A stretch of DNA of 64,000 bases from Hippasteria phrygiana (GCA_037893225.1 JAZGUH010000186.1:186001-250000); one strand, 5' to 3'; numbered from the stretch's first letter, positions 11,431-22,182 are shown. Notes: a model not told the origin generated them from the letters alone. Translations and numbers: made by a program.

Positions 11431-11738
11431 TTCAAATTTTTCATCCAAAACAATCACCAATCAATCATCTTGAATTTACTGCATGCGCGTACACATCCGA
11501 CGGCTGTTACGCGAAAGTGCCAAATTGAACATGATACAGCCGTTGCATGCGAAAGGTCATCCTCGTCCAATAATTAGCGGTTCGTTTATCTGTATTTCGG
11601 ATGCGTCTCGCTTAAGAAGGGTTTAGTGAAATCGATCTCAGGACGCGTCTTAGCTAATATCGATCTTAGAGCAGGAACTCGTCTTAAGTCCTAAGATGAG
11701 TCATAAGTTAAGAAGAGTTTCGTGAAATCGGCCCCTGG

Positions 11739-11855
11739 TCTTTACTATGTGAATAATAACCAAGGAGGGGCGTGACCGCTGTTAATGCACTGAGCCGAAG
11801 GCGAGGTCCACTAACAGCGGTCACGACCCATCGAGGTTATTATTGACTGGTAAAG
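11739..11855. mobile_element. Foldback MITE
   Basis: CTTTACTATGTGAATAATAAC at the left matches the complement of GTTATTATTGACTGGTAAAG at the right. Inner arms GGGGCGTGACCGCTGTTA and TAACAGCGGTCACGACCC flank a short centre. The preceding stretch (11575-11738) has repeated TTAAGAAGGGTTTAGTGAAATCG-type words, as in another common MITE class, but without clean ends. Confidence 0.6.
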
Positions 11856-12540
11856 TCCGGGTCATCACATTTGTATCCCCATTCTAAATGCCTTCTTACG
11901 AAAAATGCAAAAACTTCCTGTAAAAGGGACAAAATGCGAAGCTTTTTCACCCCCCTTTTTCTCCCATTTGCTCAGTACAAAACACATGCGTACGTATCGG
12001 CCTTGTGAGCGCGTGAAGGCGCTTCGCGCCTGTCTGTCGCGTGCGCATAAGCACACGCACGAGATGAAGCGTTTTATACGCGTGCATTAGCATTGTCTTA
12101 CATTTAAGGATGGGAATTTACGTTTAATTTGATAAATGTTTAGCAAAACTTTCCGATAGCGTTTAAACGTTTAGTCAACAATTGCAAAAAGGCTGCCGTA
12201 TTTGTGTAGGATGTAAGAGAGGTGCCGTCCGCGTCGAGCATTGATGGTGGCCCAGCAGCGTATTAAAAACATGAAACACAAACAATTGTATACATGTACA
12301 TGTACACTGTGTCGTAAGACATTTGTATTTCTTTGTAAATTAAATACATTTACAAATGTAATAGATTTTTTTGTAAATAAAACTGAAATGTAGATTGCGT
12401 AAATACAAGGTCCGTAAATTGCGTAAATTTGAGTTCCGTTTAAACGTTTGGGAAAATTTCGAAACGGATTTCAATTTGTTTGTTTAAACGTTTAAACGTG
12501 TAAACGTCCCATCCTTACTTACATTATGAAGTTCAGTACA

Positions 12541-12725
12541 TCTTGTGCGCGCACCTACATGTACTACACTCTCCCTGTTGCCTATCGGCTGAGAACAGCT
12601 GGTTATGACGCGCCGTGCTTAAACAACTTCCAGCCGTGTTTAAACAACCGTTTAAACACACCCAAGTGACAGGCTCTCGACCTATAGGGATAGTGAAACT
12701 CGCTGAGGCATTTATGAATGTAGTT
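12541..12725. repeat. Dispersed repeat, copy B
   Basis: Second copy of the sequence at 11205-11430 in the same orientation, about 1.3 kb downstream. It lacks most of the AACAGCCGTT units. The intervening 1.1 kb holds no gene that I can support. Confidence 0.7.
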
Positions 12726-12862
12726 TAAACACAACACTGTAAACACTGTAGTACATACATGTATTTTTCCAAATACCGTACTTAAAATAAAGAGAATAAG
12801 GCTGTTCCAAATGTTTAAGTATTTGGGGCCAACAGGCTTTGCAAATATCACATACATTGAAT

Positions 12863-13069
12863 AACAGAGTTGTATTCGAGTCCCTGCAAGTCCTTTTACA
12901 AGTCCTTTCACAAGCCCAGTTAGCAGTGCTTTCATAAAGCCGGTCACAAGTAACTGGATGAAAAATGACAAAGGAATGCCTTTGTCACAGCTCATTTAAA
13001 TAGCGTGTGATTGGGATTAGGACTTGAGAGCTTGTGATGGACTTGCAGGGACTCGAATACAACTCTGTT
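12863..13069. mobile_element. MITE with about 30-bp inverted ends
   Basis: The left end, AACAGAGTTGTATTCGAG continuing to CAAGTCC, is matched perfectly by the inverted right end, ending CTCGAATACAACTCTGTT. Inside, AAGTCCTTTTACAAGTCC-type words repeat. It is about 207 bp with no coding capacity. The long identical arms suggest recent movement. Confidence 0.75.
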
Positions 13070-13431
13070 GAATAAAAAGCAGAATATAGATTCAGTTACC
13101 AAATAATTACAGAATTACATGTAAAGGTAGAGTAGATCATTTGCTATTTGTGCATTTTCTTTTTGAAGCAATAAAAGTGCTTAAAGTCTAAAGACGGGTG
13201 TGCTTATGAAGTTAACTCTGTGACTGCCGTTACACATGTAAATTCCGAGAAAATAATGTTGTAGAATCTTGATTTCAATTCTAAAGTCGTTGAGTCATGT
13301 TTTGAATTTTTGTTTGTCCAAGATTTTGAATATCATGTGATGTTCAACAGATTCTACGATTGGATAATGTCATGAACGGCGATACATGTAGGTAAATTTT
13401 GTCCAAAATCAGCATCAGGGACACAGTATCA

Positions 13432-13505
13432 TTCAGCGGGATTCGAACCTACGACCTCCGGAATACCGTACTGAGCTATCCTACCCTATGTTGGCGGTCT
13501 CTCAA
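13432..13505 (-). repeat. tRNA-derived SINE-like sequence
   Basis: The minus strand carries GGATAGCTCAGTACGG (A-box-like), then GGAGGTCGTAGGTTCGAATC with a perfect B-box GGTTCGAATC, and then CCGCTGA. The spacing between boxes is too short for a normal anticodon arm, so this is tRNA-derived repeat material rather than a working tRNA gene. Confidence 0.55.
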
Positions 13506-13514
13506 ATTGTCAGT

Positions 13515-14835
13515 ATCAGTTCAACCCCACATCATTTCAAACTCGTTTTGCGCAAACCTACCTCAGCCAACCCTGGGGCGAGCTTGCCCCGGGTTTGGGC
13601 ATGAACGGTTAACACTAATCCACTTTATTTTCTTCCCTTTTGTCTTCCATGAGTATTGAAATGTACGACTTGAAATGTACAAATTATACGTGGTACGCTG
13701 CGCTTTTTGCCAAGCTGTACAATTAACAGAAGCGCGCGCTTTGAAATGACCTTTGGAATTATTTTGTCTGGACCACCTGTTTTTCAACCCGGGTTGCACA
13801 AAACCCCGCACGCGGGCGGTGAGAATGTGGGGCGGTGAGAATGTGGGGCGGTGAGAATGTGGGGCGGTGAGAATGTGGGGCGGTGAGAATGTGGGGCGGT
13901 GAGAATGTGGGGCGGTGAGAATGTGGGGCGGTGAGAATGTGGGGCGGTGAGAATGTGGGGCGGTGAGAATGTGGGGCGGTGAGAATGTGGGGCGGTGAGA
14001 ATGTGGGGCGGTGAGAATGTGGGGCGGTGAGAATGTGGGGCGGTGAGAATGTGGGGCGGTGAGAATGTGGGGCGGTGAGAATGTGGGGCGGTGAGAATGT
14101 GGGGCGGTGAGAATGTGGGGCGGTGAGAATGTGGGGCGGTGAGAATGTGGGGCGGTGAGAATGTGGGGCGGTGAGAATGTGGGGCGCTGAGAATGTGGGG
14201 CGCTGAGAATGTGGGGCGCTGAGAATGTGGGGCGCTGAGAATGTGGGGCGCTGAGAATGTGGGGCGCTGAGAATGTGGGGCGCTGAGAATGTGGGGCGCT
14301 GAGAATGTGGGGCGCTGAGAATGTGGGGCGCTGAGAATGTGGGGCGCTGAGAATGTGGGGCGCTGAGAATGTGGGGCGCTGAGAATGTGGGGCGCTGAGA
14401 ATGTGGGGCGCTGAGAATGTGGGGCGCTGAGAATGTGGGGCGCTGAGAATGTGGGGCGCTGAGAATGTGGGGCGCTGACAATGTGGGGCGCTGAGAATGT
14501 GGGGCGCTGACAATGTGGGGCGCTGACAATGTGGGGCGCTGACAATGTGGGGCGCTGACAATGTGGGGCGCTGACAATGTGGGGCGCTGACAATGTGGGG
14601 CGCTGACAATGTGGGGCGCTGACAATGTGCGACGTTTCACAATAACTATTTCGCCACGGGGCCACCCCCGAGATCGGTTTCGCCTCGGGTTGAAAAATCT
14701 CACCCCTGGCCTGGAGCAGGGGTGAGTTCGCCCCGGGGCGAAATTGGCTAGTGTGAAACGTCGCACATTCTCCCCCTCCGCGTCGCCCTGGGGCAGCCCC
14801 CAAGATTTTGTCTAGTGTGAAAAGGCCTAATGTTG
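13515..14835. mobile_element. Dispersed non-autonomous element hosting a 16-bp satellite
   Basis: The left part (CAAACCTACCTCAGCCAACC, GGGGCGAGCTTGCCCCGGG, GAAATGACCTTTGGAATT, CCACCTGTTTTTCAACCC) and the right part (GAAATTGGCTAGTGTGAAAC, GCCCCCAAGATTTTGTCTAG) reappear in reverse orientation at 44308-44915, so this is one repeat family. AATGTGCGACGTTTCACA and its inverse AGTGTGAAACGTCGCACATT form internal inverted repeats around the right part. No transposase is present. In this copy the GGTGAGAATGTG segment has expanded into the satellite. Confidence 0.65.
13810..14635. repeat. 16-bp minisatellite, about 51 units in three variant blocks
   Basis: The unit is GGGGCGGTGAGAATGT. Units with GGTGAGAAT fill 13810-14183, GCTGAGAAT fills 14184-14472, and GCTGACAAT fills 14473-14632, with one interleaved GAGAAT unit near 14490. 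Long frames open in all three minus frames (SAPHILSAPH, SPPHILTAPH) because the unit has no stop and 16 is not a multiple of three. They are not genes. Confidence 0.97.
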
Positions 14836-15073
14836 GAATTTGATACAAAAATTTAAATTTTCTTGAAAATGACAGCTTAATTGCCATAATTTCACAGGAT
14901 GCTTGAGACTATTATTCACTTACAGTCGAGTCAGGTATTTCATGACAATTTGGCATTTTCTTTTTTGATAATTTGAAAATGTTGTATATTACCTTTAAAC
15001 AAAGTAAGCTTTTCAACCGTAATTTCGTCAGTTACATGTACTTTTGGATAGCTGCAATTGATCTACTCTACCT
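14836..15073. other. No gene seen
   Basis: AT-rich spacer between the satellite-bearing element and the Harbinger remnant. Confidence 0.4.
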
Positions 15074-15998
15074 TCAAACAAAAGATGGCGTGCTGCCACG
15101 TCTTACATGGTTGTACTGCCACTGGACTTCCCCAATTCGTGATGAAAAGTACTGGCAGTAAGCATCCCGAATGGATGATGAAATAGCGCTGTAGTTATTG
15201 CTGCCCACATGTTGAATACTCTTCAGCCCATCACTAGCAGCAGCATCATCACGCCATCCTCCAGGTGCTGTCGTACCATCTCCCTTCTCAACATCTGAGT
15301 AATCAAGTGGGCAGTAGCATCTGCTTTCTGCAGGTTGTTGCTGATCGGCCATCTTCAGCCAGTTGTGAAGGGCACACGCTGCCTTGACAACGGATGTCAC
15401 TTTGCTTGTTTTGGCTACGATAGGTCGATGGAAAACTCTCCACCTCGCAGATAGTATGCCAAATGCATTCTCAATGGTGCGTCGAGCACGTGACAGCCTG
15501 TAGTTAAAGATGACTTTCTTTTCTTGGAGCTGTCTCCCTGGGTATGGTCTCATAATGTTAGGCTGCAATGGAAAAGCTTCATCAGCTACGAAGACAAAGG
15601 GTAGCTCTTCATCTACTCCAGGAAGACTTGCAGATGGAGGGAGGCCTAGTGAATCTGCCTCGATGGCTCTACCAAATCCTGATGCTGAGAAAACACCTCC
15701 ATCAGCGTTGCGGCCAGGACTCCCGATATCAAGCATTGTGAAACAATAATTTGAATCACATGCGGCCATGAGATTAATGCTGAATGTGTGTTTATAGTTA
15801 AAGTATGTGGAGCCTGACATTGAGGGGCATTGGATGACGAGTGACGACATATTTGCCATCGATTGCTCCGCAGCAGTTGGGAAAATTCCACCGATCATGA
15901 AATCCCCTGCTTACTTTTCTCCACTCATCAGGGCAGGAGGGTGCCGTCACACATGTACTGCTGAGAGCATCCCAGACTGCATCGAATTTCAAATAATC
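15074..15998 (-). pseudogene. PIF/Harbinger (HARBI1-like) transposase, frameshifted
   Basis: The minus strand encodes the catalytic part of a Harbinger transposase. WNFPNCCGAIDGKYVV (about 15890-15845) carries the first Asp. GSTYFNYKHTFSINLMA and VADEAFPLQPNIMRPYPG follow with the second Asp, and RRTIENAFGILSARWRVFH supplies the Glu. The D-D-E order and spacing fit the family. The segment up to KYVVT and the segment from VIQCPSMSGS lie in different frames, so one single-base-type frameshift falls near 15840-15855. The frame then stays open to a stop at 15074. The N-terminal part upstream (VRWGQNICDYLKFDAVWDAL) has no start codon, and I could not join an earlier exon. The tail after ACALHNWLKM is acidic and Q/G-rich. 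This is a decayed element, the source class for TWA-flanked MITEs such as the one at 10.8 kb. Confidence 0.82.
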
Positions 15999-17141
15999 AC
16001 AAATATTTTGTCCCCAACGAACACATTTTATTCCGATTATTGAACTAATTTTAGAGTTTTTGAGGAGAATATAACAAACATAGACGTTTTAAGCACATTT
16101 CAGACTATTAAATTCTCACCATGGTTAATAGGCTAACATTTTTTGCGGGCAATAAATTGAAATTCTCGTTCTGGTTTTAAAAGAAAACGTTTCACAGTTC
16201 ATGCATACCGTTTCCGTACAAACGCAGCGCACCGTGTAAGCTCGTGGGACGGTGCCGTACAATTTGGCAAATTGTACGGCGCTTAATCACGCGCAAATAC
16301 GCTACGTTGTAAACAATGGTGGTCTCTGTGGAATGTCAAAACTGGTTGTTTATGGTGGGGTTTTAAACAAATTTAACAAAATCGGGCAACTCTTAAGTGC
16401 AGTTCCAATGACTAACGTTAAGACTAAGAGTAAGAGTCAGGCCTAACGTAGGCCTACTTCCAAAATAAGCAAATTCAAACTCCAGGCTAAAATTTATTGG
16501 TAGGCCTATGGTTTCCTTTTTAGGGGCAAAGCTGTTGTATTTTATTTATGGCCTAGGTTATGATTAGGCCTAGCTTGAAAATTCCAACTCTACGCTAGAG
16601 CTGGAATTTTCAAGCTGGATTAGGCCTAACGTTGGATCCAAAACTCATGTCAGGCCAAAGGTTTAGGCTTTCTGTGACTTAATACAGCCCAAACAAGGGT
16701 GAGGCAAATTTACCCCAATTTAATGTTTTGCCTTTTTTACAGAAATTAATAATGAATCTCTACTGCTCTCCACTTTAAAAAATAGGCTAACAACATTTTT
16801 AAAATGTTTAAAGCAAAATGTTCCCCTCCCCCTCTCGGATCCAAAACGTTAACATTATCCTTGGCTTATACAAAACTTCATTATAATTATAGACCTACGC
16901 CCAAAATAAAGGATGGAGTAATTCAAGGTTTTGGAAAATCAATCTGAAATTGGCCGCTACAAAACAATAGAAAAGCAACATGCAAAAGCGGCTATTATTA
17001 CTTTAAAAAGACAATAGCAATAAATAATTCTTCAAACGAATATTAAGTAACCTTTATCACACCAAAATATCCTTCACAATACCACCCAATAAATCTACAT
17101 TAAAAAATTACACTTGCTCTCTTTATTTTATTTCTTTACAG
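15999..17141. other. Intergenic; palindrome and TAGGCCTA words
   Basis: No gene is supported. A 45-bp hairpin at 16572-16616 has arms AGCTTGAAAATTCCAACTC and its complement with one mismatch. TAGGCCTA and AGGCCTAACG words are frequent from 16.4 to 16.7 kb. The first exon and left terminus of the downstream transposon should lie in this interval, but I could not identify either. Confidence 0.45.
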
Positions 17142-20100
17142 ATTCCTGCAAAATGAACGAACACAGGGAAATCCTTGACAAGTTATGTATATTGTGCGGG
17201 GGGCGATGTACATCATCTGAAGAGGCAAAGGCCGGTAAATGTGCCAGTCTATGCAGTGCTAGCACCGATAAGATTATGGCAACATTTCAGGTCAATGTCG
17301 CTGAAGATGATGCAAACATTCACCCTCTGCACATGTGTCATTCATGTTATTGCTTTCTTTTCGTTCCTACACTCAGAACTGCCCCCAGCTGGCCGGATCA
17401 TCCTAGGCGAGGCAATTGCCCGTATGTACAAATTTTGTCCACTTGTCCAGGCCTGGTAGAAGGAAGAAGGTTAAGACACGATCCGGCCGGCCCAAAGCAC
17501 TCCCCGCTTACAGAGAACACTTCAGCAGTCTCCCTGCCTCCCCCACAGTCTCCAGGGATAAGGTCCTCCAATTTGAGCCATTGTCAAGCACAACCCCTGT
17601 AGAATGTAAACTTTGCACCATGTTGCTTGACAATGCCCTGGAGACGCCTTGCATGCACTTGTTTTGTCGTGAGTGCTTGGCAGTACACTTTGAAACGTCT
17701 GGCTTAGAAACAGTCCCTTGTCCCCACTGCCAAGCACAGGTACACTTCAGAGATGTCACTGCCCCCAGAGGTTACTTCTCTTCCTTGTTTTTGAATCTTG
17801 CGATGAAGTGTACAGCATGCAAGGCGCATGTTACTGTGGAGGGTATAAATTCCCACACTTGCAATCCCCACAATCTTTCATGTACTATTAATCCGGATTT
17901 TTCTTTTCACCTCGACCACAATTATGCGACCCCAAATAATCAACCGAGTGAAGTCACCCGTCTTCTTCGGCGTCCCCTGACTGCTCCTATCACCCCTCAG
18001 ATGGAAGAACTTGGAACCCACATCTTGAAGACGAAGCTGGCGCAGTCGACAGATGGATCAACAACGCAGTACAGAACCGGTGGCCGGGTGAGATTTTAAT
18101 TTGACATGAAGAAAGAATTCTAATTTTTGAAATTTAATTTTAATTAACATTGACAAAGTGGTCTGTCAATCATTGGAGTTTTAATGAAAAATATGGTCTG
18201 TATAAACAAACTAAAGTCTAATTGTTTTTCTGTTCAAACCTCTGACTACACTCTGTGTTCCACAACCTCGGATGAGCAGTGGAACTGCCTCCTCCTATAC
18301 CATCAGAAGTCGCTCCAAGATTCTGGATAAGACCCGTGGTCTTGTCAGCATGGATGGATGCTTCAGAGGTTCAACAGAAAGATGAGCTGAAGCTCTCTTC
18401 CCTGCGAACCGATCTGCAGGGAATCTTGCAGGACCTGAAGCTGAACACCATCAGGATTCCTGCCATGAAGCTCCTTGCTGTCAAGTCTCACCTCGGAATC
18501 TCTTGGACGCGCATCAGGGAATTGAAGAAATGGTTGAAGGGTTATAACATCTTGACTGAATGCGAACATGCCATGCGTCAACAACAAGACGACGTGGTGG
18601 CCGACAACTTGTTCGTAGAGAACCTTCCCTTTTCCTTCCCTGAAGGAGGAGTTACAATCAAAGAAGCTCCCTGCGTTGGTGTGAAGTCCCTCATAGCCAA
18701 GGTCACACAGCAACTAGAGGAGTACGAGAAGTAAGAATATATCGTTAATAAATAGAAAAGGTACAAGGAAGAAAGTTTTCAATATTCTAATTTGATGTTT
18801 TTCATTTTTATTTGTAGGCATCAACAACTGACTTGGCATGAGGGCACCATCCCACACGACGAGGTTTGGGTGAAAGTCGGAGGTGATAAGGGAGGCGGGA
18901 CGTTTAAACAAATGATTCAGATCGGCAATGTTGAACGTCCCAACTCCCTTCGGCACACCGTAGTTGTCTGTGCTTTTGCAGCAGGGGACACCAGCAACAA
19001 CCTGAAGACGGGACTTCAACGCTTTCGCCAACAAGTTACTGCACTCCAGTTGAGCACTTGGAAGAGCTATAACATCAAGCTCTTAGTGTTCGGGGACTAC
19101 GAGTATCTCTGCAGAGTGTATGGGATCACCGGAGCTAGTGGTACGAGCTGTCGGTTATTTTTCTAAATTGATTTTTATTATGAATCATAATTTTGATCTA
19201 AATTCAAAAATTGTGTTTCTTTTGAACAGGCCGTCATTGTTGCCTTTATTGTAACATCACAAAGGACAACATGCGGCTACCCCGTGGAGAAAGACCACCA
19301 TCCCAGCAGAGATCTCTACAGTCCCTGAGACAAGACCTCCACAGATTCAAGGAAGCTGGTTCCAGAATCTCCAAGGCTAAACACTTCAACAATGTGATTG
19401 ACGAGCCAATGTTCGCCATTCCATTGACAGAGGTAATTTGATATTTTTTCAACATAAATATTGTTTCATAAAAAAGTTAATTAAAAGCGTACTGTCTGTG
19501 CTCTTTTCGAGTTTCAACCTCACCAAAATTCGATTAAAAATTGCTATTTTTCTAGCAATACAAAACTTGTTTACTTTTGAATGACCATCAAACTAGGAAA
19601 AAATGCTTTTGTTACAATAAACATGCGAGACAAAAATATTTCGAGAAAAAAAACATTGTTGAGGAGCACAGATAGTATATCTTTACCATACAGTCAGATA
19701 AATAAAAAAGAAACTTTCTCTCCTACCTTAAACATTACAGGTCTGCCCACCCGGGCTTCACATCAGTCTCGGGTTATACCTCAAGCATTTCAACAGCTTT
19801 GAAGGGGCATGTCATGACCTCGACATGCAAGTGGCAGCCGTGCTAGCCCAGAAAGACCAAGAAGATGAAGATTCTCCGGCACTTGGCTCTGGCTACAAGA
19901 AGCTCGTCTCCGTGTTGAAGGCGGCCCGGAAGTTAGATCAACAGGCAGAGGCCTTGGATGAGGAGTTCAAGCTAATGGAAGACCAGCTGACCGACACCAT
20001 CATGGCATCTGAGGAGGAAAGTGCGGATATGCAGAATTACATCACTGCAACGGCTGGACTGATGCAGCAACGGGAACAACTGGTAAAAGCATGTGTAAAT

Positions 20101-20961
20101 AAATCTGTAGATAAAAAGATATTCAAGTTTCTTTTAAGAATCCAAGTGGCTCTTAAAATTTAATAATTTAATTTTAATTTCAGTTGGCGGAAGCGGCAAC
20201 CCTACGGAAGAAGGCCGCGCTGAAGCCAGGGCAAGGTCCTCTAGCTGGTCAACTTGACATCACTCTCCAGGAATTCCGGGTGCAGCGCCAGGCTTATCAT
20301 GGGAAGAGCTTTGTTGGGAACCACGTTCATAAATGCCTGAAGTTACGTGCATTAATAAAACATGTGTGGCCTTTTGCAACCAAGTTATGCAAAATAATCT
20401 TCCACACTCTTCAAAAAAAAAATGACACATTGATGAGCTGAACACTGAAATTTACTTACAATTAACATTTTGATGACAATGCAGGAAGAGAACATCAAGC
20501 GACTGACGGACGCCATCATCAACAGGACCCAACAAGTGTGCCCTTCCATGGTACCTGAGGCAAGAACAATCGCTGCCAAGTATGCCGAACTCTTCCATCT
20601 GTTTGGCACTTGTCACCGGAAGTACAACACCTCCTCAGTCCTGGATGACCAAGCTGTAGATGCATTAGACCAGGATATCAAGAACTACCTGGCATACTTC
20701 CGGGCCACGTTTCCACATGAAACTGTTCCGCCCAAGATGCATCTACTTGAGGATCATGTCATCCCCTGGATCAGGCAGTGGCACTTCGGCCTAGGGTTCC
20801 ACGGCGAGCAAGGAGGTGAGTCAGTCCACGCCCATCTTAACTCCCTCCGCCGCGACGTCCGAGGACTGCAAGACGACGTGGACATTCTTAAGTCTATTAT
20901 CCGGACGCATTGGATTCTCACCAGCCCAGCACATGCCCCATCGAACGCTTTATTCAAATAG
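17142..20961 (+). pseudogene. N-RAG-TP-like gene: RAG1 N-terminal zinc/RING region fused to a D-D-E transposase
   Basis: Exon 17142-18087 (acceptor TTTACAG, ATG at 17153) encodes LCILCGGRCTSSEEAKAGKC, the FQVNVAEDDANIHP block and CHSCY, then W-x2-H. This matches the RAG1 N-terminal zinc-binding dimerisation region. A RING finger follows (CKLC near 17605, CMHLFC, CPHC near 17719), then the adjoining zinc finger MKCTACKAHV...HTC and TGGR. Later exons end or begin at 18730, 18818-19140, 19230-19432, 19741-20082, 20184 to about 20342, and 20485-20961 (TAG), with mostly clean GT/AG borders. They encode a transposase with GGDKGGG (Asp near 18885), FGDYE (Asp near 19094), CLYC and GEQGGES (Glu near 20805-20820), then HW, the same D-D-CxxC-E order as RAG1. 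Lesions: a one-base shift near 17425, a lost acceptor (AA for AG) at 18237-18238, an ATGG duplication near 18351-18358, and a missing donor near 20343. Known N-RAG-TP elements have this fusion. This copy is decayed but recent enough to read throughout. Confidence 0.85.
18239..18730 (+). pseudogene. Second exon of the N-RAG-TP-like gene, with frameshift
   Basis: The reading begins PLTTLCVPQPRMSSGTASSY at 18239, in phase with the TGGR that ends exon 1. The two bases before it are AA where AG is expected, after a pyrimidine tract. The frame runs to KTRGLVSMDG and then shifts, because ATGGATGG appears where a single ATGG would keep it open. Beyond the duplication the frame continues DASEVQQKDELKL to EEYEK and a clean donor (AA then GTAAGA) at 18731. 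A helical region (KSHLGISWTRIRELKKWL) lies in the middle, as in related transposases. Confidence 0.6.
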
Positions 20962-21227
20962 AGAACTTTATTTTGTTACGTTTTCACTACTTTACTGCCA
21001 ATTCTGCCATTGTAGGTTATATTTTTGCAGGTAAAGTATTTAAAAGCGAATTCTTACAGGTGTACAGTGTAAATAATTTTAGCAGGTACAGTATGGTTTA
21101 AAGTTTTTTATATGTTCTTACTTGTGAATTTTTACAGGTGTGCAATGTAAATAATTTGGGCAGGTCAAGTATGGTTTTAATATGTTATTCTATGCAATTA
21201 TCTACATGTAGGCAAGTGAAAAATGCA

Positions 21228-21277
21228 TCTGTGTCCCATATGCAGGGGGCCTCGGCCCCCTGCATATGGGACACAGA
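21228..21277. repeat. 50-bp near-perfect palindrome A
   Basis: TCTGTGTCCCATATGCAGGG with its exact inverse flanks a centre reading GGCCTCGGCC. The arms are about 23 bp with no mismatch, which gives strong cruciform or hairpin potential. Confidence 0.9.
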
Positions 21278-21412
21278 CATACATTTTACATTTGTCAATT
21301 TTTGTTTAAATCCTTACAGGTGTACAGTGTAAATAGTTTGGGCAGGTAAAGTATGGTTTTAAAATTTTGATATATGCAATTATCTACATGTAGTAAGCAA
21401 GTGAAAAATGCA

Positions 21413-21462
21413 TCTGTGTCCCATATGCAGGGGGCCGAGGCCCCCTGCATATGGGACACAGA
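21413..21462. repeat. 50-bp near-perfect palindrome B
   Basis: It has the same arms as palindrome A, 185 bp downstream, but the centre reads GGCCGAGGCC, the reverse complement of the centre of copy A. The flanks are in direct orientation, so only the palindrome core is flipped. Confidence 0.9.
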
Positions 21463-22182
21463 CATACATTTTACATTTGTCATTTTTGGTTTAAATCCTT
21501 ACAGGTGTACATTGTAAATAGTTTGGGCAGGTAAAGTATAGTTTTAATTATTATACTCATTAGATGCAAGTATCCAGGCAAGTGAAAAATATTTCTGTGT
21601 CCCTATGGCTACTAAATATTGTGATTTATTATCCTTGCAGATGTACAGTGTAAATGTATAATTAATTCATGCTATATTTAGGTAGAAAGCATTATGAACA
21701 ACTGATTTTTTTACACACGTCTATACTCTGCATCCTGGCCTCCATTCTCTGTGTTTTCCTAATTTCGTTAACTTCATGTCACTTTTAATGGGAAAAATGT
21801 TCGGGTTTATGTACATTATTTAAAGTACAACATTTTTAATGGGAAAAGTGTTCGGGTTTAATAATCTCATTCTTATGTACATTATTTAAAGTACAAAATT
21901 ACCTGTATCTGAATGATACATGTATTTTTAAATTAAACCAGTGTTTTGCAGGCTAAATGTTTAATTTAAAGTGAATAGTTTACGTCATTTAAAATTTTAT
22001 TCCATGTACCACATTTAAATGCTATAGAGGACTTGATACTACTGTATAAATATCTAGTTCTCATTTAGAAACATTGTTGTAACTTTACTTTAGTAGATTA
22101 TGCAATGTTTTAGCCTAAATATTATCCTATAAAGGTATTGTTTTTTAATAATTTTATATTTCGTCAAACAATCCACAAGGGA

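Larger units (their letters stand above)
20994..21660. repeat. Tandem repeats with splice-site-like borders, downstream of the N-RAG-TP-like gene
   Basis: The segment TTACAGGTGTACAGTGTAAA followed by TAGTTTGGGCAGGTAAAGT recurs near 21054, 21132, 21314 and 21499, with a decayed copy near 21635. Spacings are about 79, 182 and 185 bp. Each copy has an acceptor-like CCTTACAG, a 26-nt body and a donor-like CAG/GTAAAGT. The last two full units also carry the 50-bp palindromes. This may be the subterminal region of the transposon or a separate satellite. Confidence 0.75.

Noticed and set aside
13432..13505. Functional tRNA gene
   Set aside because: A- and B-box-like words are present but no full cloverleaf or anticodon arm can be formed. 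It is better read as a SINE-type repeat. The same applies near 8.3, 22.2 and 23.3 kb.
13563..14887. Three minus-strand frames of 335-367 codons (repeating SAPHILSAPH)
   Set aside because: They arise from the stop-free 16-bp satellite. All three frames are open at once and the flanks match a non-coding dispersed element.
18279..18345. Alternative start of exon 2 in the frame reading ELPPPIPSEVAPRF
   Set aside because: This would avoid one frameshift but requires a different donor in exon 1. The frame reading PLTTLCVPQPRMSSGTASSY is in phase with the natural donor, and the ATGG duplication explains the shift simply.
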